Positions 1 through 15,000 of a stretch of 57,705 nt of DNA are shown here, piece by piece; positions within the stretch are counted from its first letter, which is position 1; each line of letters starts with the position of its first letter. Under the pieces are notes generated by a model. It was not told the DNA's origin. It ran no database searches and saw nothing but the letters and a program-made list of their open reading frames with translations. A program made the position numbers and the translations under genes. Origin of the DNA: an uncultured Clostridia bacterium (GTDB taxonomy: Bacteria; Bacillota; Clostridia; Christensenellales; UBA1242); contig CANBAL010000006.1 in assembly GCA_947366545.1 (NCBI GenBank), forward strand, positions 1-57,705, read 5' to 3'.

Positions 1-3000
1 ACCTGCCAATTTCAGATAGCGATTCGTCGGTAGGCAATTTTGCAGGGCTTTATCTTGTTGGTGGCGATAATTCACTTCAAGAAATAACAGATGCCACCCG
101 CACTCTTGAATATCTTTTGATAAGGTCTGGTTTTAATGTAGGGCTTAATTTTAACACCCACAACGCACTTGTTACAAGAAATTATAAATTCTTAGATTAT
201 GATATAACCACAGATTTGAACGCATTTGACAACATGTCAGCAGGCGAGGTTTATCGTGCCTCAACCTCTTCAAGTAGCATATTAACTATGAATGGCGACA
301 ATATTCTTACCTCATCTACCACTGGGCATACTTATCTTGTAATTGAATTTATTGGACAAGATGAAAGTGGAAATTCACAAAAATATGTAAGGATTTTGCG
401 TATTGAAAACTATGTTGCACCAAGCGAGTTTGCATTAAATCCAAATTATGTTGATGTGTACGCTGCTAGTTCGGTTGATAATGTGACTGAAACTATTTGT
501 GAGGTCACCCTTACACTTAGTGACATTCCTTTAACCTATAATGACATCCAGTATTTCACTTTTGTTTCAAATAACGATAATCAAAGGAAAAAGGCTGAGA
601 TTGAATACCAAACAGCAGAAGGAGAGAATGTATACTGCGTTGTGTGGGACAATTACAAAATCACTAATTTACGCTTGCATGATACCCACATTACTTTCAC
701 TGTTACCGGTCTATTAACGAACGGACAAGCAATATTTGAGGATTGGCTAAGAATAGAGTACGCAAATACTGACAAGGATAATCTCTCTTTCAGTAATACT
801 CTTTTCATTAGGGTAAGGAATGCAGATAGGGTTGAAAAACTTTCACTTGAAAGCACGCTTGCAAACAATGAGTTGTATTTCAGAGTAAAAGACACATCAA
901 ATTCTGTATTACTATTCTCACATTCCCCAACAAACGCAAAAAACAACAAGTTCGAATTTATACTGACAGATGGCACAAACCTTCAATATTATCTTAGCAC
1001 CAATCAGTACGGCGATGAAGTACATGTATCTCTTTCAGCAGGCACTACCATGGGTGCAACTGGATACTTGTATGTTCTTCCAGCCGATGCGGTAAATGAA
1101 AACAGCATTTCTTACTATCTTGATGGGAAGGTGAAAGATATAACCCGCACACAAATTCATAGTCATTATGACGAGTTAATGAATGGTGCTTATTTTATCA
1201 ACAATAAAGGGGAGAACATTTACTTTAAAGATTTCTTGGTACGCATTAAGGTTACGGTGGCTGACGGAGAAAGTGAAGCCCAAGCATACCATATCTATTC
1301 ACAAAGCGGACTCGAGCATATGGAGTACGGCAAGTGGTATGTTGTGATGAATGATATCACCTTATCTAGCACATGGGACGGCATTCAAACACAAATCAAA
1401 GGTATCAAAGGCTACAATCAAGATGTGACAATCACAATGAATGGTGGGAAGGCACTTATAAATGAAAACCGCGGCACCATTAAAGACCTCCGTTTTGTTG
1501 GCAGTGTTAATGACGGTGGCTTTGTCGCAAATGTAAATAATGGCACTATCGATAATGTAGTAGTTGATGTCAATGCAAGTGGCACTCAAATGACGGCAAG
1601 CAGCGTCACTGGTGATGTTGCGGGAGGAATTGCCGGTACAAACAGTGGAACAATAACCAATGTTAGTGTGCTTGGCGTTTCAGTAAGCGGAAACACTGTC
1701 GGCGGTATAGTTGGCTCTATGCTTGGCGGCAAGATCGAAAATGCTCGTTATGAAATCTACAACTTTGTTGGCGGCGCCAACATACTTTCAGGTACAACGG
1801 TGGGCGGTATTATCGGCGAGTATGCGGGCGGCACTATTGACAGCGTATATTCTTATGACTACACAATGACCAGTGGTACAAGCAATCTTCAAGGAACAAC
1901 AGTCGGCTCAATGGTGGGCAGCGTTGCCTTGGTGGACGGAGTACAACCAACTCTCGAAATCAATCACTCTTTCGCAGTAGTAAATGTAGATAAAGTGGTT
2001 GGTGACGGCAGCGAAGTAACACTTACCGATGTATACAATTCTTATTACAACGAAACTGAGTATACAAGTGATATCACAAAAACAACCCCAGTAAACTGGT
2101 CAAGTTCAGAGGAATGGGTAAATGGCGGAAACGAATATCTTACAGTTTTCCACCAAGATAAGCCTATTACAGATTTAAGTGGTTATGAAATAAAAGAAAA
2201 TATAAAATACGGCCGATTCTATCAAGCGTTAAAGGTTAGTGAAAAGAGCGCACTATTATTCAATTATTCTGTATCAGCACTTGACAGCATTTCAATGAAT
2301 GAAAGCGAAAACAGCGCGTTATTAGAGTTTAATACAATCAGTCTTGTTAAACTGTTAGGTAACCAATCAATAGACGGCATTGTAGTTTTAAGCAGCGATC
2401 CAAGTGTGGCAGCGGTAAATGGGCAGTCTTTGGTTATCAAGAAAAACGGCAATATTACTCTTACCCTTGCTTCAAAACATGATTATACAATCACACAAAC
2501 TTTTGATTTTAAAATAATATATGCAATCACCGACATATCGGTTGCACTTGTCGAAAATAATGGACAAATCGTTTCAGAAAACAGCGATGTGCAACTTCAA
2601 AAAGGCAAGTCTTTCACCCTTGACATAGGGTTTGAAAGCCAAAATCTCGTACTTGGCAATCGCGGAAATGAGTATACCTTCATAACAAGTGAAAAATATA
2701 CCTTCGATATTACAGGTACGCCTAATGAAGAAGGCAATGGAGTAACAATAGAAAAAGCCTCAGATAGAGGCTCGGCAATGCTCATTGCAAATAGTGACAG
2801 CGTCAATACAAATGTAAAAATCACCTTGAATATGGATGACGATGCAACAATCGCGAGTGTATTTACAAGGAGTTTTAATGTAGTTCCATTTAATGGAGGA
2901 ATTACTCTTAATTTCTCAAATGAGGATGTAGCAGTTACTCCATCACGCTCAGGCTATGTAAGGGCTACCCTTGTTACAAATGAAAGGGAAGATATGCTTA

Positions 3001-6000
3001 CACCAGCGGTACGCCTTTCATCCAACAAGATTGACCTTAAGGTTGCAAAGGAGGATGGCTCCAACATTTGGACTGCCAGCCTTAATGGAGAGGAGAGATT
3101 AAGAATTACAATTCGTCAAGACAAGGTGGAGGGAGAAGGCACTTATACCAAAACTTACTCAGTTATCATTAATGTCGCAGACGGATATCGCGGCTTAATA
3201 TCTGAAGATGAACATTATGCAATCAGTTTCGCTTCATTAAGCCAGATAGTCAGTGGGGATGTAGATATTGTTGTATCTAAGCAAGCCTTCACCAATGTAG
3301 ACATCACAAACTATAAAGTTGAAAGCATCTATACTGACGGAAATAACAATATGGTTTATAGAACACAAACCACTCCTACTGGTGTTATTTCCCCAGGTAA
3401 TAGCAGTATATTGAGGGTGAATGTCAATCCAAGTTTCGCTTATTATGACCATGTCGCAGTGCGTTATGATACTCAAACTGAGGGTACAAGCACCATCAAC
3501 TTGGCAACAATCAAATATATGCAAAAGGATTCAGAGTTTGCATATCATGAAGATAACAATGTCACTAAAAAGGGCAACGGCATTGAGGTTAAACCTGCAG
3601 ACCGCGGACAAGACTTATATTTCAAGGTATGGGCAAACACATCTATTAGAGAAGACACAACAATTATCATTACAGCCACCTTCTATGACAAAAACAACAA
3701 AGAAATAACTCATGTAAACTATTTCTTGCTTGTAAGTTATTTTGTAGAGCCATCAATTCTTATTGACGGTGTTCTTATGGGAAATGAGGATCAGGCAATC
3801 CTAGCCAAAGGACAGGACGCAGAAATCAAAGTTATCATTCCGCGCGACTGTGAGGTGGATATTGATAAGGTCGCACCCGATACACAGGCGGTATCCGGTG
3901 TATACATACAAAGACCATGGAAAGAGGAATTAGACACCCTCACAGGTGCAAGAATATTTACCTCAAGAATAGTGGCAGGTGTCACAAGTCACCTTAATGA
4001 AAGATCTACAACCGAGGATGGTGATGTTACATATTATGATAACTTCACCGTTTCGGTACAAATTACAAGAAATATCAATGGTGGACAGGAACCTAAGAGT
4101 AAAACAGCGACAATAAATCTTGTCGATTTCAAAATAAAAGAGAAAGAAGGAGATTTAGCCGACCTTAGTATAGAGGGTATGGAGGGCGACACCTTTACAA
4201 CCTTCTATGGCGTTTCCCAAAACTTAACCTTCAACTATCCTCTTCTGCCAGAAATTCTTTCCTATGATAAGAGTGACCCAGACAGTGTAGCGGCCGTTGA
4301 GAAGATAAATAAAGCAAGAGACGAATTCTTATCGCAGGGTTATTATAATAATGATGACAATAAATATTATATTAACTATAATAAAGAGACGGGGATGAGA
4401 ATACCTCTCACACAAAACCTTTCTTATCAGAGGGCTGACGGCACATACCAAAGTATCAGCAACACCGACGGAAGTTTGTCAAGTGTTGGCGGCTTGCTCG
4501 AATGGAGTTATCAAGGCGGAAATTCAATTTCTGTTAAGGGGCTTACACTTTCAAACGATATCATTCGCATGAGACTAGAAACACATATTAACATCAATGG
4601 CTCGTTGCGAACTTTATATTACTTCTTTAATATAGTTATAAAAACCTTCTCAGATGAAGATGTGCCACTCATGATTACTAATGAGGACGATTTCAGAGAA
4701 TTAGACCCTAATTATAGGAATGAGGGCGGAGTTACTACAACACGAGAACCACAAGACTATATACTTATGAGCGATATTGTGCTTAATGACTATACTCCAT
4801 TTGATACCACTTATATAAAAAGTTTAGACGGTAATGGTTATACCATTTATATTAATAGTTATAATGCATATCCAGACGAGCCAGAACTTAACTATGCACT
4901 ATTTAAAAATGTTATAGCCAATACTACACTCAAAAATGTAAGGGTAAATGTTTATAATGGCGGGCAACTTATTGCTGATATCAATAAGTATGGCCGTATC
5001 AATGTCGCAGGTCTTGCAATTTCTAACGCGGGCGTAATCACAAATTGTGAGGTCGTTTCCTTCCAAATGCAAGGAAAAACCAGCACTTCTGTTACGACTG
5101 GCAGTGGACTTGTAATTAAATATATCAATGGTCAAGGCACCAGCACTCCACAATATTTGTATACAGATGAATTTACAAGCAATGTTGCAGGTTTTGTATT
5201 AAACAATACCGGCTCAATCACAAACAGCAGGGTGGGCGGCGATAGTGCAAACCTTGTTGGCGGAAGCCGTACAGATACAAAAGGGCAAACGATAGGTTAC
5301 GACCTTGAGTCTGTAAAATTAGAAGATTTTAATATAGTTGCACAGGGCAGCGTGTCAGGTTTCGTAGGTCAAAACTCAGGCACAATCGCAAGTTCCTTTG
5401 CAAAGAATATTGGTGTGACGAACGAATCTCGTGGCACTACCTTTGTCACAGCCGGTTTTGTAATGACAAACACAAATAGGATTGCAACCTCATATGTTCA
5501 AGGTACCAAGGGCGACAGCAAAACTCAATGTATGGGCGGCACCAGCATCGCTTCAAAATATGGCATTGTCGCAGGCTTTGTTTATCAAAATGGTACAAAT
5601 GGTGCTACCACAGGCGCTCAAGCCAAGATTGATGATAGCTATTCAAATATACTGATTTCAAATGAAAACAATACAGCCTATCTTGCTTCTGGTTTTGTGT
5701 ATATGAATTATGGCACACTTACAAATTGTTTCTCAGCATCCCAGATTTCAAAACAAACTTACTCACAAATGAACTTCTCAGGTGTTGATGAAAATGGTGA
5801 GCCACTAAATCGCGGAACTTACAACAACTGCTATTATTACAATTCAGGGCTCGCCTTTAATGACAGTACTACTGAGTCGAAGTATGAAACGGGTGCAGTT
5901 AAGGTGCCTGACTTCTCCTCAGTAGATAATTTCTATGGTTTCTCCTTCAACTCTTCAAGCAGAGAAAATGATGGTGTTTGGATGCTGGATGACGAAAGTG

Positions 6001-9000
6001 GACTTACCTTAGTTGAAGCAAACAACATCTCCTTCTCAAATAGATATAGTATGCAGAACCCAAAAGATGAGGAAAAATACATTCTTCCATATTCTATAAT
6101 GTTTGAAGGCGACAATGGTATTTCTGTAGACTACGGCTCAGTTCGAAACCCAATTATCATCAGAAGTGCGGAAGAATTTGTTGGTGTCACTGGCAACAGT
6201 ACTTCCACATATATTTCACAGTATTTCACAAATAGACAGGTAAGTGGAAGATATAGACTTGTCAAAGATATAGACTTGTCTACTTTGGCCGCAAACGAAA
6301 AGGGCGAAATCATTGATTTCCCTTCAGTCAATATGGCACTGACTGGGCGTATCAATGGTAATGCCTTCACAATCTCTGGTCTATCAGTAGCCTCCACAGA
6401 GCCTACCCTTGCTTATGGTATGTTTGCATCTATCGAAAAGGGCGGTAGTATCATTAATGTCAATATAAAGATTGACAAAGTGGAGAACGGCGATGCAGCC
6501 TTTGTAGGTGGTTTAGCGGGTTATATCAACGGCGGAATTATATCCAATGTTGACGTTACTTTCAGCGCTAGTTCAGTTGTCCGAGGACTTAACTTTGTGG
6601 GCGGCGTGGCAGGCTTTGTTACCGGCCAGTCAATCATTAAAAATGTCAATGTCACCGATGCAAACATCGAGGCAAGCAGAAAGGTTGAGGTTGGCCTAGA
6701 AGACAAGAAAGTGATAGCGGATGGTTATGTACAAACGCTCCGTAATTCAATTTATCAAAACATAGGCGGAATCGCCATTCCTTCACTCACTCAGAACATA
6801 GTGAATAGGGTTAAAACATTGGTGGACGAATATTCGTATGCAGGTGGTCTTGCCGGTGTTATTGATACATATTTGGAGGCAAACGAAAGAGCCGCAGACA
6901 AATTTAACTACCAACAAGATATGTCTAAGGTAAGTTATGATGTTATCGGCGTAAGGATTTTAAATTCCGTTAAAGTCAATGCACAGGTTGTCGGTGGTGC
7001 AATTGGTTTCAGCGGTTTACAAACAGATGTTAAAGACTTGGGCGTTGAATTTAATGATACAACCGCATCAACAACATCCTCTATCTTGGCAACAAGGTAT
7101 TTTGCTGGTGGTGTAATAGGCCAAAGTTATGGTAATATCACCAAGACTTACTCACAATACTCAGCCGCAATTCAAGAAAATATTGAAAATTCAATAGGTG
7201 GCTATTATACTTCATCTTCTAGTCAAGATGTAGAGCGTGGCAGTACCAGCCTCTTTGCAAGCAAGGGTGAAGATCACCCAGTGGTTGTTGGCGGACTTAT
7301 CGGTTATGTCGGCAGTGGTACACTCACAATCAGTTATTCTAAGATTAATACAGTCAATATGCAAGCGTATTACGCAGGCGGCTTAATCGGAGAGTTAAAT
7401 TCTGCTTATGCTCCAATTTTCAGCGTGGGCGAAATTAATGACCAAAGAAATTTATGCAACTATCTTATTCATGAGGCCTTCACCTCTGGCGATATCCGTG
7501 CGAATATGGCAGCGGGAGGAGTATTTGGTAGGGTAGAAAGCGGCAGCCCTCTTCTATCGTCAGTCAATGTCACAAACTTCCTTTCTTTCAATAAATATAA
7601 TGAAGAGAATGAGAGCTATTCTGCGGAAGACTTCAGTACCCATAGTTTTGATGACATTCATGTCTATGCGGTCGCAGGTGATAGAAATGGCAATACAATT
7701 TCATTCAGAAAAGAACAATTTATTAAGTTTACTGAGGATGAAGAACAGGCAAATGCAGAACTTGAGCCAACGGTAGGTGTTGCAAAAACATATGTCACTA
7801 CCGCTTTTGGCAGTATCCAATTAAATCCATATAAAGATTATCAATGGACAGAACCAGACTCTGAAAACAAGCAAGTAGATAAAAATGAAATTTTCGAGCT
7901 TCCAAGAGTAAGCAATTTCAGTAATGCCGCAAATGGATATGAAGAGAATTATCCAGTATACCTAGGCAAATGGTGGAGTTCAGATAACTGGGTGCACAAG
8001 ACAGGCAAACTTTATCCAAGTATCAGATTGTCACTTGCCGAGCCATCATTTATCTATCTTGATCATTTTAATGTTACAGATGTACTTGAAGCAATGAATC
8101 AAGGAAATATTGAGGTTAGGGTGAGAGGTAAAATCAGCCCAACTGGCGAAGGCTATGACGATATTGATCTTCGTGGACTGCTTGCAACCAACAAGATAAA
8201 CGATTATCAAGGCAAAATAGTCGGTGTCCGTGGTGATAACAGAAAGCCAAATGGCGAGTATCCAGCATTAATCTTAAATGGGCCAATGTTTAACAATGTT
8301 AAAGCAGGTTTTAGAATGCAAGATTTGACTATCAAATATCAGGCTAATGGCGAAGAAGGAATGTTTGGGGGCAGTACTAAGTATTCTGGCGGCTTTGTAA
8401 ATGGCGATATAGCGAACTCTTCCATTACAAATGTGAAATTTGTTTACACTATGTCAGACGGCGTTGGTCCTATTACATTAAGTGGCGCCGATATAGGTCT
8501 TTTGGCAACAAAAATCACAAACACTTCAATCTATAATTTTGATATTGAAATTAATGGGCAGTCCACTAACTTCTTGACAGTATCAGATGTACAAAATGTC
8601 GGACTTATCGCAGGACAAGCAATTCAAGATTCGAAAGAAAGCGTCATGAATCTTTCAAACATCAATATTCTTGATACTCGCAAGCATGACACAAATGTGA
8701 CCTCCTTAATAAATGTAGACGGCGTAAATGGCACAAAGGTTAACATCGGTGGCTATTTTGGTTTTGTTGATAAAGAAGGTACGGATGCTACTGACTTAAA
8801 CCTATATCTTGGCTCAGTCTTAAATAGACCAGACAATGCCACACCTAAAAATTTAAAAATTACATTAACTGCTGCGGCAGAGAATGCCAATATTGGTGGA
8901 TATATCGGCTCTGCCAATGCTTTAGATAGAGTTGAACATAGGGTGGAAGGCCTGACAAATGAAAACTCTGCAATCATTGAAATGGATGTTGAGGTTAACG

Positions 9001-12000
9001 GCAATATTCAAAAAGCAGAAGATGATACGAAGAATGAAACTGGCAAGTTAAATGCAGGTACTATGTTCGGACAATTACTTGGTAGTAGCAATGTCTACTT
9101 AACCAATGCGTCTATCAAAGGTGATGTATTTGGCAAGGGCACAATGAACGCCGCTAATATCGGTGGTATTGCTGGTCAAAGTTCTTCAGCGATAAGTGCT
9201 CTAAACTTTGCGGTATCTGACTTTAGCGTTTATGGTGATGCTGTAAATGATTTTGAAGGTAAAAAAGGCAGCTTGGATATTAGTAGTTTCACCTCCCAGA
9301 ATAGTTTCAATAGTTTACAAGTCACAAACACTGCTAATATCGGTGCTTATGTCGGTGATATGTCGGGTGCGTTTACACTCACCAATAATAACAGCCCTAC
9401 ATTAAATGGTGGAATTGCCGTAGAGGCAGCTCAAGCCAATGTCGGCGGAATTTTAGGGCATTCTAATCATTCTATTGCCATAACAGGCAAGATGACAGTC
9501 AACACCTGCATTAGTGCAACTACCAAGGGAGCTACTACTTTAGATAACAAGTTTAATCTTGGTGGACTTGTAGGACAATGGGAAAATTCAGATGCAAATA
9601 ACAGCATGACAATTTCAGGCGGTGATTCTGTCATAGCCTATAATGGACAAATCTACACAAATGATTCATCACATATAGGAGGAATTTTAGGTGATTTTGC
9701 GGGTACTGCAAAGACGATAAATATCTCTCACACCTCTTATGGCGGAGCAGTAAAGGTATATAATACAGACAAGAAAACTATTATTGCTGGTGGTACAATA
9801 GGTGCAATTCCTTCTGAAGGCACAACACTTTCAAGCCTAACTTTGCAATCAAACTATAACTATGGTGATGTATTTGTACTTTATGGCGACACCCCTGCAA
9901 AATTGAACGCTCTTACCTTTGGCGGAATTGTTGGACAATTACCAGCTTCAAAATCATCAGAGACCACATCCACTGTAGAGAACAATTACAGCTTAGTTAC
10001 ATTAAATAACCAAGTTCCAAGTGGTGGGGATGAAAATAGAATTCATGCCATGTTTGGAACTAATGGCTCTACATGGGCAGGCGAAAGAAACTATTATAAC
10101 CATGCAGTCGCTCTATGCACAGACGATAGCGCAAGTGACGCTGGTTATATGACAACATACGAAAAGAGCAAAGACACAACCGGCGGCGGATATACTAGTG
10201 ATAAGAAAGGTTATGCCACAATAGATTCCTCGCTTGCAAAAATTTTCAAAGGTCAAATAGGTGGTGAGTCCAAATCGGGAACAAAACTAAATCCTGAAAT
10301 TCTTGCAAAAAATTCAAATTTAAACGCAACAAATAAGTCACACGGGATTACATATTACGTTCTTACGGATAATATTGAGTACTCTCAACAAATTGCATCT
10401 CAACTTTCAAACAGCGCAATAATCGGTGATACTTATTCAATTAAGTATACAGCAAAAGCAAGCCCAATTGGAGAAATGACGGGGTGCTCCTTTGTATCAG
10501 GACTGTTAATTGATGTTTCAATGGACTATGATGTTATGTCAACAAATAATCCTTACGTGAAACCATTTAAGGACAATGTCGGTGGACTTGTCGGCAATTT
10601 GACGCAAGGTACTTTATATGCAGTTGGCGTAATTGGTGATATGTCAATCGGTGGGGATATTAAAGTAACAATGGGTGGCATTGCGGGAAGCACAACAATT
10701 GCTTATATTTCAGAGTGTTTTACCGATGTCCACATGATTTATCGTGCTGCAAATACTGGAGAAAAAGGAAGTGCTCAAGCCGCAGCAGTTGTGGGTACAG
10801 CAAGTACAGATACAACAATTGTTTACACCTATGCAGTTGGTACGGTGGAGTGTTATATAGATGTACCTATTGATGGTTTCAGTATTGGCGAAGCCACAAT
10901 ACAAAACTCATACACCACAGCAAACCTTGAATGGCATGACTATACTTCAGAAAAGATATTAGACGAGACAAATAATAAACCAACCGTCTTTAGTGGTGCT
11001 AAAAATACAAACAACTCTATTTATAATGATAAATCAGCAAATAACGCAGGTATTGCTTGGGACAAAGATAAAGCGCAATATTCTCAATATGCCACACAAC
11101 TTAATAATGGTAAAGATCTTGATGAGAGTTGGACAAAAGCAAATACCAAATTCAACTACGGTTATCCAACTCGTCAATTCAACTATCTCAAAACAAGCTC
11201 ATATTTTGAGAGAGGCGACGATACTGCAACTGCAGATGAAAAATTAAAGGGTATACATACTTATAATTACACCCGCTTAACTTGGGATAAGCGAAACGTT
11301 AATTATAGCGATTTGTATTTTGCTATACCAAATATAACTGTTTGGAATATTTTCATGTCGAAAGATACCACCGATAGTGGAAATGCAATTTTGCGAAATG
11401 ACCTTAATTATAACTATGGTGCAATGAAAACGGGAATAGTCGCTGGCGATGGCAGTAACGACGATATTGGGTCAATTACATTAGATGGTCAAGGACATAG
11501 AATATACAACATTAACCATTGCTTGTTTGTTATATTGAAAAATTCAATAGTTATGAATCTTGATATCTTAGACGCAGGTATAACGGATGGCAGGGCATTG
11601 CTTGCTGATGAACTTCAAGGTTGCCAAATTTACAATATGACTCTTTCTGGTACTTTAGCTAACACCACATACAAGAATAACAGTGTTGATGTCGGTGCTC
11701 TAGCAGCCATCGCAAAAGAGGGCACATTAAAAAATCCTAAATCATACATTTACTCAGTGATGAGCAATGTTAAGATTGATGTGCTAGATGCAGACAAATC
11801 AGCGCGAGTGCATGTCGGCGGCGTTGTCGGCAGTTTGCAAGGCTATAGTGAAATTCATTACAGTGCAAACAATGGCCCTATAGTTACTAGTCTTGATGGG
11901 AATTCAAATCAACCTGTAACTGTCGGTGGTCTTGTAGGCTATGCAGTTAGTGGTAAAATAACTTATTCTTACAATACAGCCTCTGTACTCAACGGCTATA

Positions 12001-15000
12001 TTAATTCTAATAGTGCTAGTTATGAAACTGGCGGTATAATTGGTAGAGCAGGCAATGAAATCGATTCAATAGAATATTGTTACAATTCTGGAATGATCAA
12101 ATCTGGAAATAAGAGCGTCGGGGATGGGAAAATTTCATACGCTGCAGGTATAGTTGCATCTGCAGAAGGCGGGAAGATATCTAATTGCATCAATGAAGGA
12201 TCAATTGAAGCTTTGGGAAAAATTAATTGGTCATATGATGTAGAGTCAGAACTTGTAAAAAACGAAAACATATCTTCAAACTTAGCAGTGTATTATAAAG
12301 AACCACCCGTCTTAAAACTCATTCAAGGTGAAAAAACTGTTGTGGCAGGTGGAATTTTAGGCAAGGGAAATGTTAACATAACAAATTGTAAGAATGCCAA
12401 TTCTTCAATTAAGAGAAACGGAGCATACTTGGAAAAAGGAGAGGAAATAGATGATCGAAGTTTTACTACGCGTTCCTCGTATGGTTGGGAAGAAAGTTGT
12501 TCGCTTAATTCATACTTAGTGCCATCGCAAAATGGCAATGCTTATGTCCTAGAACTTCTTCCAGATTATGATGTGCAAGTGAAACATGTTAAACACACAC
12601 AATACTATGGCAATGGCTATGGTGGTGGTCTTATTATTCCTAGCATCACACACTATGGTATGGGAATGATAACGAAAAGAGAAGGCTTAAATTGGAATGA
12701 CTATATTGTAACTACATCTATTAATGAGATTGGTCTACCAAGTAGTCTTTATGTGAAGACGAATAAGGTGGTTGTCAATCCAAATGAAAGCTATAAACGC
12801 ATAAACGAAAATGAGACAAAAACAGTCCTATCTAATGTACAGAACGATTTCAGATCTTTTAATAATATTGGTTGGGATTATCTTAGAACAGCTTACTGTG
12901 ATTATAATTATGCAAGATCTGTCGAAGATGAAAAAAAGACCATTGTAAGCACATCCAATGGTACTGGGGAAACAATTACTATTGCAAACAAAGAGTACTA
13001 TGTATGTAAGGGTGATGCAGAAGAACTACAAGCGGCGATTACCAATTCAAATGTATACAATCTTTCACTTTCCACTACTGATATATCAGGGTTGCCAACG
13101 AAAAAGAATGATGATCTTGCTTTTAAATTTAAGATAGATGGTCAAGAAAATTACATGACTGTTTTGTCAACTAGAATAGTTAACTGGAATATAAGAAACA
13201 ACCAATTGACTGCAACACTACAAATATCAACACCTTTAGACTTAGATAAAAATTCTTCGATTAAAATCGATATCGTTTATAACCATAAAGAAACTTATCA
13301 GTTTGATTTAACGAATTGCAAATATTCTTATACAAAAGAAGGTTCGGCAGGAACGATTGCAATAGACATATCAGAAAATAACACGCTCAACGATTTGCTA
13401 AATAGTGACGGTGTTTTTGGATATATGGATTCAAAAAACATTTTTGCGATTACAATGAACGGAGAGACTCTTTACTTGAATTATGCTAACGGAATTTTAA
13501 AATATGAGTATGATACGGACGAGAGTACAGAAGCATTAAACAAAAAAGCAAAGGTGCCAAATGACTTCTTTGGTGCTAAAATTTCACTACATTATAGTGA
13601 ACAAATTAACCTTTCAAATATATCTACGCAGGTGACTTTGTCAGCCTTAAAAAATGCTGGCGTAATTAATGATACTATCATGGCCTCGCAAAGTAAAACA
13701 GGATTATTAAATCTTGGAAGTACTGAAAATGGGTATGAGTTTAATCCCTTTACTCCTGCAACTATTACAATGGGAGAGGTTGTTGAAAGCAATAGAAGAT
13801 TTAAATTGGATTTAAGTGCTAGCACCGAAGCGGGAATTGTGTTATATGATGGGGTTAATATTGCTTCGGTAGAACCATCGGGGGAATTGAAGGTAAATCA
13901 AAATAGCGTAACTATTGTTCATGAAGGAAGTAACTATGAATTTGAAATTTCTCAAAGTGGAAAATGGCTATACTTCTCAAGTGAGATTACGGACGATACT
14001 CTTCTTGAACAAATGCTAAATACCATTGATGCGAATATTTTGTTGGAATATGGTTTAGAGGGCAAAGGAACATTATCACGTGTAAGTGATAAACAGTTAA
14101 CATTCCATGTATCTTCTACTGCACCTTTGTGCACTTTAATTGAAGATAGTTATGGGCTGAATGTTGCTTATTATGCTTCAGACGGCTATCCATACAATCC
14201 AAACAGGAACTGGCCAATAGGAACAACAAGAATAATTCACGATGATAAACAAACTGTAACAATAATTTCCCCAAGTGAATATTGGTTAAAAGACCTTAGT
14301 GCTTATTACCATAAATTAACCACAACTATAAATCTAACCGCACAACGCGATGGAAAAGATATAAGCAAAGGCATATTGAAATTTGGTGACAAAGTAATAG
14401 GAATATATCAAAGTGGTGTGGTCTCCGCGGTAACTGATGACCTCCCAGATGGTGTTACCGTCGAATTAAATGCTGACGGGGTATCATTGGACGTTTCTCT
14501 TATGAAGGTTCCATGTGATCAGGTGTCTGAATGGGAAAAGAAACTTGAAAACATAACTTATTATTATCAATATAGTGATGCTACTACTATCATTGATGTA
14601 AGTGACTTAAATAAGACAAAGACAAACGACAAAACAACTCCAGATAAAACAGTTACATATAATTATGATATCCATACATCATGGCAAACCAGCTGTGATC
14701 GAAATTTAACACAAGATGGCAATAACTGGGTTTTAAGTGGAATGGACACGATGAGTTTTAATGGCTTAGAAATTATGTATGGTGATTACAACTATAGTAT
14801 CACGGCTAATTACACGCGTGGGGATTTACATATTTCAGTTTCAACTTCAGATATGACATATTACGAATTTAAATTTGGTGAAACAGTTTTGCAAGGTGAA
14901 ACAGATGAAGTGATACCATGCAACTTTGCCGTTGCAGCCGACGCTAGTTTTACTTATTATATCGCTCAAAAACCAATAAGTATTAAGCAAAGCAAAACTA

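Noticed and set aside
1440..12400. Regularly spaced GGT/GGC-rich phrases resembling a CRISPR or DNA repeat array
   Set aside because: The spacing follows protein GLUG motifs and the DNA copies are not identical; no true CRISPR array is present in the window.
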